7,213 nucleotides of DNA. Source: Actinomycetota bacterium (GTDB lineage Bacteria; Actinomycetota; Actinomycetes; Actinomycetales; Microbacteriaceae). The DNA is taken from the NCBI GenBank assembly GCA_009699665.1, contig WLNS01000070.1, positions 1-7,213 on the forward strand, read 5' to 3'. Positions 5,170 to 7,213 of this stretch are shown here, one piece after another (within the stretch, counting starts at the first letter, position 1; every line of letters begins with the position of its first letter). The notes beneath the pieces are model-generated. The model saw only the letters and a program-made list of their open reading frames with translations. It had not been told where the DNA came from and did not search any database. A program made the position numbers and the translations under genes.

Positions 5170-7213
5170 GTGTCCAACCAGCAGGATGATGGAGCCGACG
5201 AGTTCGGCGCAAATGAGTGGCTCGTCGAAGAGCTCTACGAAAAGTTCGTGGTCGACAAAAATTCGGTCGACGAATCCTGGTGGTCAACGCTCGAGAAGTA
5301 TGGCGCCGGCCAGGGCATGCAGACACCGGCCGTTACCCTGCCGTCAAGCTCTGTTGCGGTCAGCGCAGAAGCACCCTCGGCCGCAGCACCTGCACCATCC
5401 GCGTCGCCCGGTGACGCCCTCACGGGGTCACAGCCCGTGGCGCGCACAACGTCTATGCCGGCCAGCTCTCCTATTCCGGCCGATGCTCGAGTACTCGATG
5501 CCATGGGCGAATTGGGCGAGCAAGCCGAAGAAGACGTCTACACGACGCTGAAGGGCACGTCTAAGTCACTCGCTGCGAACATGGACGTCTCGCTGACGGT
5601 GCCTACCGCCACGAGCGTGCGCGCGATTCCCGCGAAACTTTTGATCGACAACCGCATCGTGATCAACAACCATCTGTCGCGTCGACGTGGTGGCAAGGTG
5701 TCGTTCACGCATCTTCTGGGTTTCGCTCTGGTGAGGGCGCTGAGGGAGTTCCCGAGTCAGAACGTTTTCTATGACGAGATTGACGGCAAGCCCACCATGG
5801 TGGCACCGGCGCACGTCACGCTGGGTCTCGCCATTGACATCCCCAAACCCGATGGAACGCGCACCCTGATGGTGCCCGGCATCAAGCGCGCCGACACGAT
5901 GGCTTTCGACGAGTTCCTGCAGGCCTACGAGGACTTGGTCTCTCGAGCTCGTGGCAACAAGCTGACCGCAGAAGACTTTCAAGGCATCACCGTTTCACTG
6001 ACCAACCCTGGCGGAATTGGCACCAATCACTCGGTGCCTCGCCTCATGAAGGGCCAAGGCTGCATCGTCGGTGCCGGTGCCCTCGACTACCCGGCAGAGT
6101 TCCAGGGCTCGAGTGAGAAAACACTCGTTGACCTCGGCGTCGGCAAGATCATCACCCTCACCAGCACCTATGATCACCGGGTCATTCAGGGCGCGGGATC
6201 GGGCGAGTTCCTCAAGATCGTTCACGAGATGCTGACCGGTCAGCGGAATTTCTACGAAGATGTTTTTGCCGCCCTGCGCATTCCCTACAAGCCCGTCCAG
6301 TGGAACACCGACATCAATGTTGACGCGTCAACAGCGATCGACAAAACCGCCCGAGTGCAAGAGCTCATCAACGCCTACCGCGTGCGCGGCCACTTGATGG
6401 CCGACATTGATCCCTTGGAGTACGTGCAGCGCACCCACCCCGATCTCGAGATCGAATCCCACGGGCTCACCTTCTGGGATCTTGACCGAGAGTTTGTGAC
6501 CGGCGGAATCGCCGGCTCGCGCACCCTGCCGCTGCGCAAAGTGCTGGGAATCCTTCGTGACTCCTACTGTCGCACCGTGGGGCTGGAGTACATGCACATT
6601 CAAGATCCCGAGCAGCGCCTCTGGATTCGCGATCACGTGGAGCTCCCCTACGAAAAGCCCGATCACGACGAGCAGATGCGCATTCTTGAGAAGCTCAACG
6701 AGGCAGAAGCCTTCGAGACGTTCCTGCAGACCAAGTACGTGGGCCAGAAGCGCTTCAGCCTCGAGGGCAGCGAGTCGCTGATCGCCCTGCTCGACGCCGT
6801 GCTGCAGAAGGCCGCCGACTATGAACTCGACGGTGTGGGCATTGGCATGGCCCATCGCGGTCGACTGAACGTGCTGACCAATATCGCCGGCAAGACCTAC
6901 GGGCAGGTGTTCCGCGAGTTCGAGGGCAACTTCGACACGGGAACCGTTCAGGGTTCGGGTGACGTTAAGTACCACCTCGGTACGGGTGGCACCTACACCT
7001 GCCGCAACGGCCGCCAGATTCCTGTCTTCCTGGCCGCGAATCCCTCACACCTCGAGGCCGTCAACGGTGTGCTGCAGGGAATCGTGCGGGCCAAGCAAGA
7101 CCTCAAGCCGATTGGAACGTTCACCACCCTGCCCGTTCTCATCCACGGAGATGCCGCCATGGCGGGTCAAGGCGTGGTCTACGAGGGCATGCAGATGTCG
7201 CAGTTGCGCGGCT
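5170..7213 (+). CDS. kgd: Multifunctional 2-oxoglutarate dehydrogenase/decarboxylase, E2-E1 fusion (5' 681 codons; runs off window)
   Basis: The TCA-cycle enzyme that decarboxylates 2-oxoglutarate on thiamine diphosphate and transfers the succinyl group. The GTG at 5170 is the only usable in-frame start: no ATG, GTG or TTG lies in frame as far back as 5131, and the helical N-terminal motif NEWLVEELYEKF (15-26) is where homologues have it. Domains in order: the helical N-terminal piece (about 15-46); an Ala/Pro/Ser linker (about 52-105); an E2-type succinyltransferase domain (about 145-375) with ISFTH-like VSFTH at 177-181, SLTNPGGIG (276-284), SVPRLMKGQG (288-297) and the catalytic YDHRVIQGAGSGEFL (334-348); and E1 from about 390, with FSLEGSESLI (529-538), GMAHRGRLNVL (559-569), AANPSHLEAV (622-631) and HGDAAMAGQG (659-668), the start of the ThDP-Mg motif. 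There is no lipoyl domain, as usual for actinobacterial Kgd/OdhA, which borrow it from another E2. Homologues have about 1,220-1,260 residues, so a little over half is present. Confidence 0.96.
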   Translation, partial: MSNQQDDGADEFGANEWLVEELYEKFVVDKNSVDESWWSTLEKYGAGQGMQTPAVTLPSSSVAVSAEAPSAAAPAPSASPGDALTGSQPVARTTSMPASSPIPADARVLDAMGELGEQAEEDVYTTLKGTSKSLAANMDVSLTVPTATSVRAIPAKLLIDNRIVINNHLSRRRGGKVSFTHLLGFALVRALREFPSQNVFYDEIDGKPTMVAPAHVTLGLAIDIPKPDGTRTLMVPGIKRADTMAFDEFLQAYEDLVSRARGNKLTAEDFQGITVSLTNPGGIGTNHSVPRLMKGQGCIVGAGALDYPAEFQGSSEKTLVDLGVGKIITLTSTYDHRVIQGAGSGEFLKIVHEMLTGQRNFYEDVFAALRIPYKPVQWNTDINVDASTAIDKTARVQELINAYRVRGHLMADIDPLEYVQRTHPDLEIESHGLTFWDLDREFVTGGIAGSRTLPLRKVLGILRDSYCRTVGLEYMHIQDPEQRLWIRDHVELPYEKPDHDEQMRILEKLNEAEAFETFLQTKYVGQKRFSLEGSESLIALLDAVLQKAADYELDGVGIGMAHRGRLNVLTNIAGKTYGQVFREFEGNFDTGTVQGSGDVKYHLGTGGTYTCRNGRQIPVFLAANPSHLEAVNGVLQGIVRAKQDLKPIGTFTTLPVLIHGDAAMAGQGVVYEGMQMSQLRG

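Noticed and set aside
5147..5551. 134-codon plus-strand frame overlapping the kgd 5' end
   Set aside because: It is in a different frame from kgd. The kgd frame gives the conserved NEWLVEELYEKF motif and continues uninterrupted to the window end.
5566..5982. 138-codon minus-strand frame inside kgd
   Set aside because: It is antisense to the E2 acyltransferase domain, whose family motifs are unambiguous on the plus strand.
6328..6975. 215-codon open frame on the minus strand inside kgd
   Set aside because: It is antisense to the highly conserved E1 region. Its length reflects GC-rich codon structure of kgd and the translation shows no recognisable domain.

Overview
The window reads as ordinary core chromosome of a high-GC actinobacterium, most likely in or near the family Microbacteriaceae. 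The main evidence is the right-hand gene: an E2-E1 fused 2-oxoglutarate dehydrogenase (Kgd/OdhA type), an architecture characteristic of Actinobacteria. The GC-rich codon use, GTG starts, tandem CNNM/CorC-type membrane proteins and a stand-alone NAD(P)HX dehydratase also fit. The family-level placement is inference; no rRNA is present.

Layout, left to right. (1) Positions 1-456, minus strand: the N-terminal part of a polytopic membrane protein, probably a GT-C/GT87-type polyprenol-phosphate-sugar glycosyltransferase, cut by the window edge. (2) 446-1321, minus: ADP/ATP-dependent NAD(P)H-hydrate dehydratase (nnrD), overlapping gene 1 by 11 nt. (3) 1345-2445, plus: an Old Yellow Enzyme of the YqjM class, divergent from nnrD with only 23 nt between the two start codons. 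(4) 2446-2511: a short convergent intergenic gap that holds four 14-bp tandem repeats. (5) 2512-3552 and 3549-4928, minus: two CNNM/CBS-pair transporter-like paralogues overlapping by ATGA. The upstream one (3549-4928) has the full CNNM-CBS-CBS-CorC_HlyC layout and the downstream one lacks the C-terminal domain. (6) 4929-5169: a 241-nt divergent regulatory gap. (7) 5170-7213, plus: the first 681 codons of kgd, running off the right edge.

How the parts fit: kgd is the TCA-cycle 2-oxoglutarate oxidising enzyme, nnrD repairs damaged NAD(P)H, and the OYE consumes NAD(P)H to reduce electron-poor alkenes. The CNNM pair is thought to handle divalent cations. I see no phage, transposon, CRISPR, tRNA or rRNA, and no convincing undescribed multi-gene system.

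The most interesting signals are regulatory or repetitive. One is a 23-nt nnrD/OYE divergent gap in which the two best -10 hexamers overlap and would each give a leaderless mRNA. Another is a CRP/GlxR-like GTGA-N6-TCAC dyad just upstream of kgd, with an additional 8-bp-arm inverted repeat further upstream. The last two are short tandem repeats, a 14-bp one between convergent genes and a 12-bp in-frame one at the 3' end of a CNNM gene.
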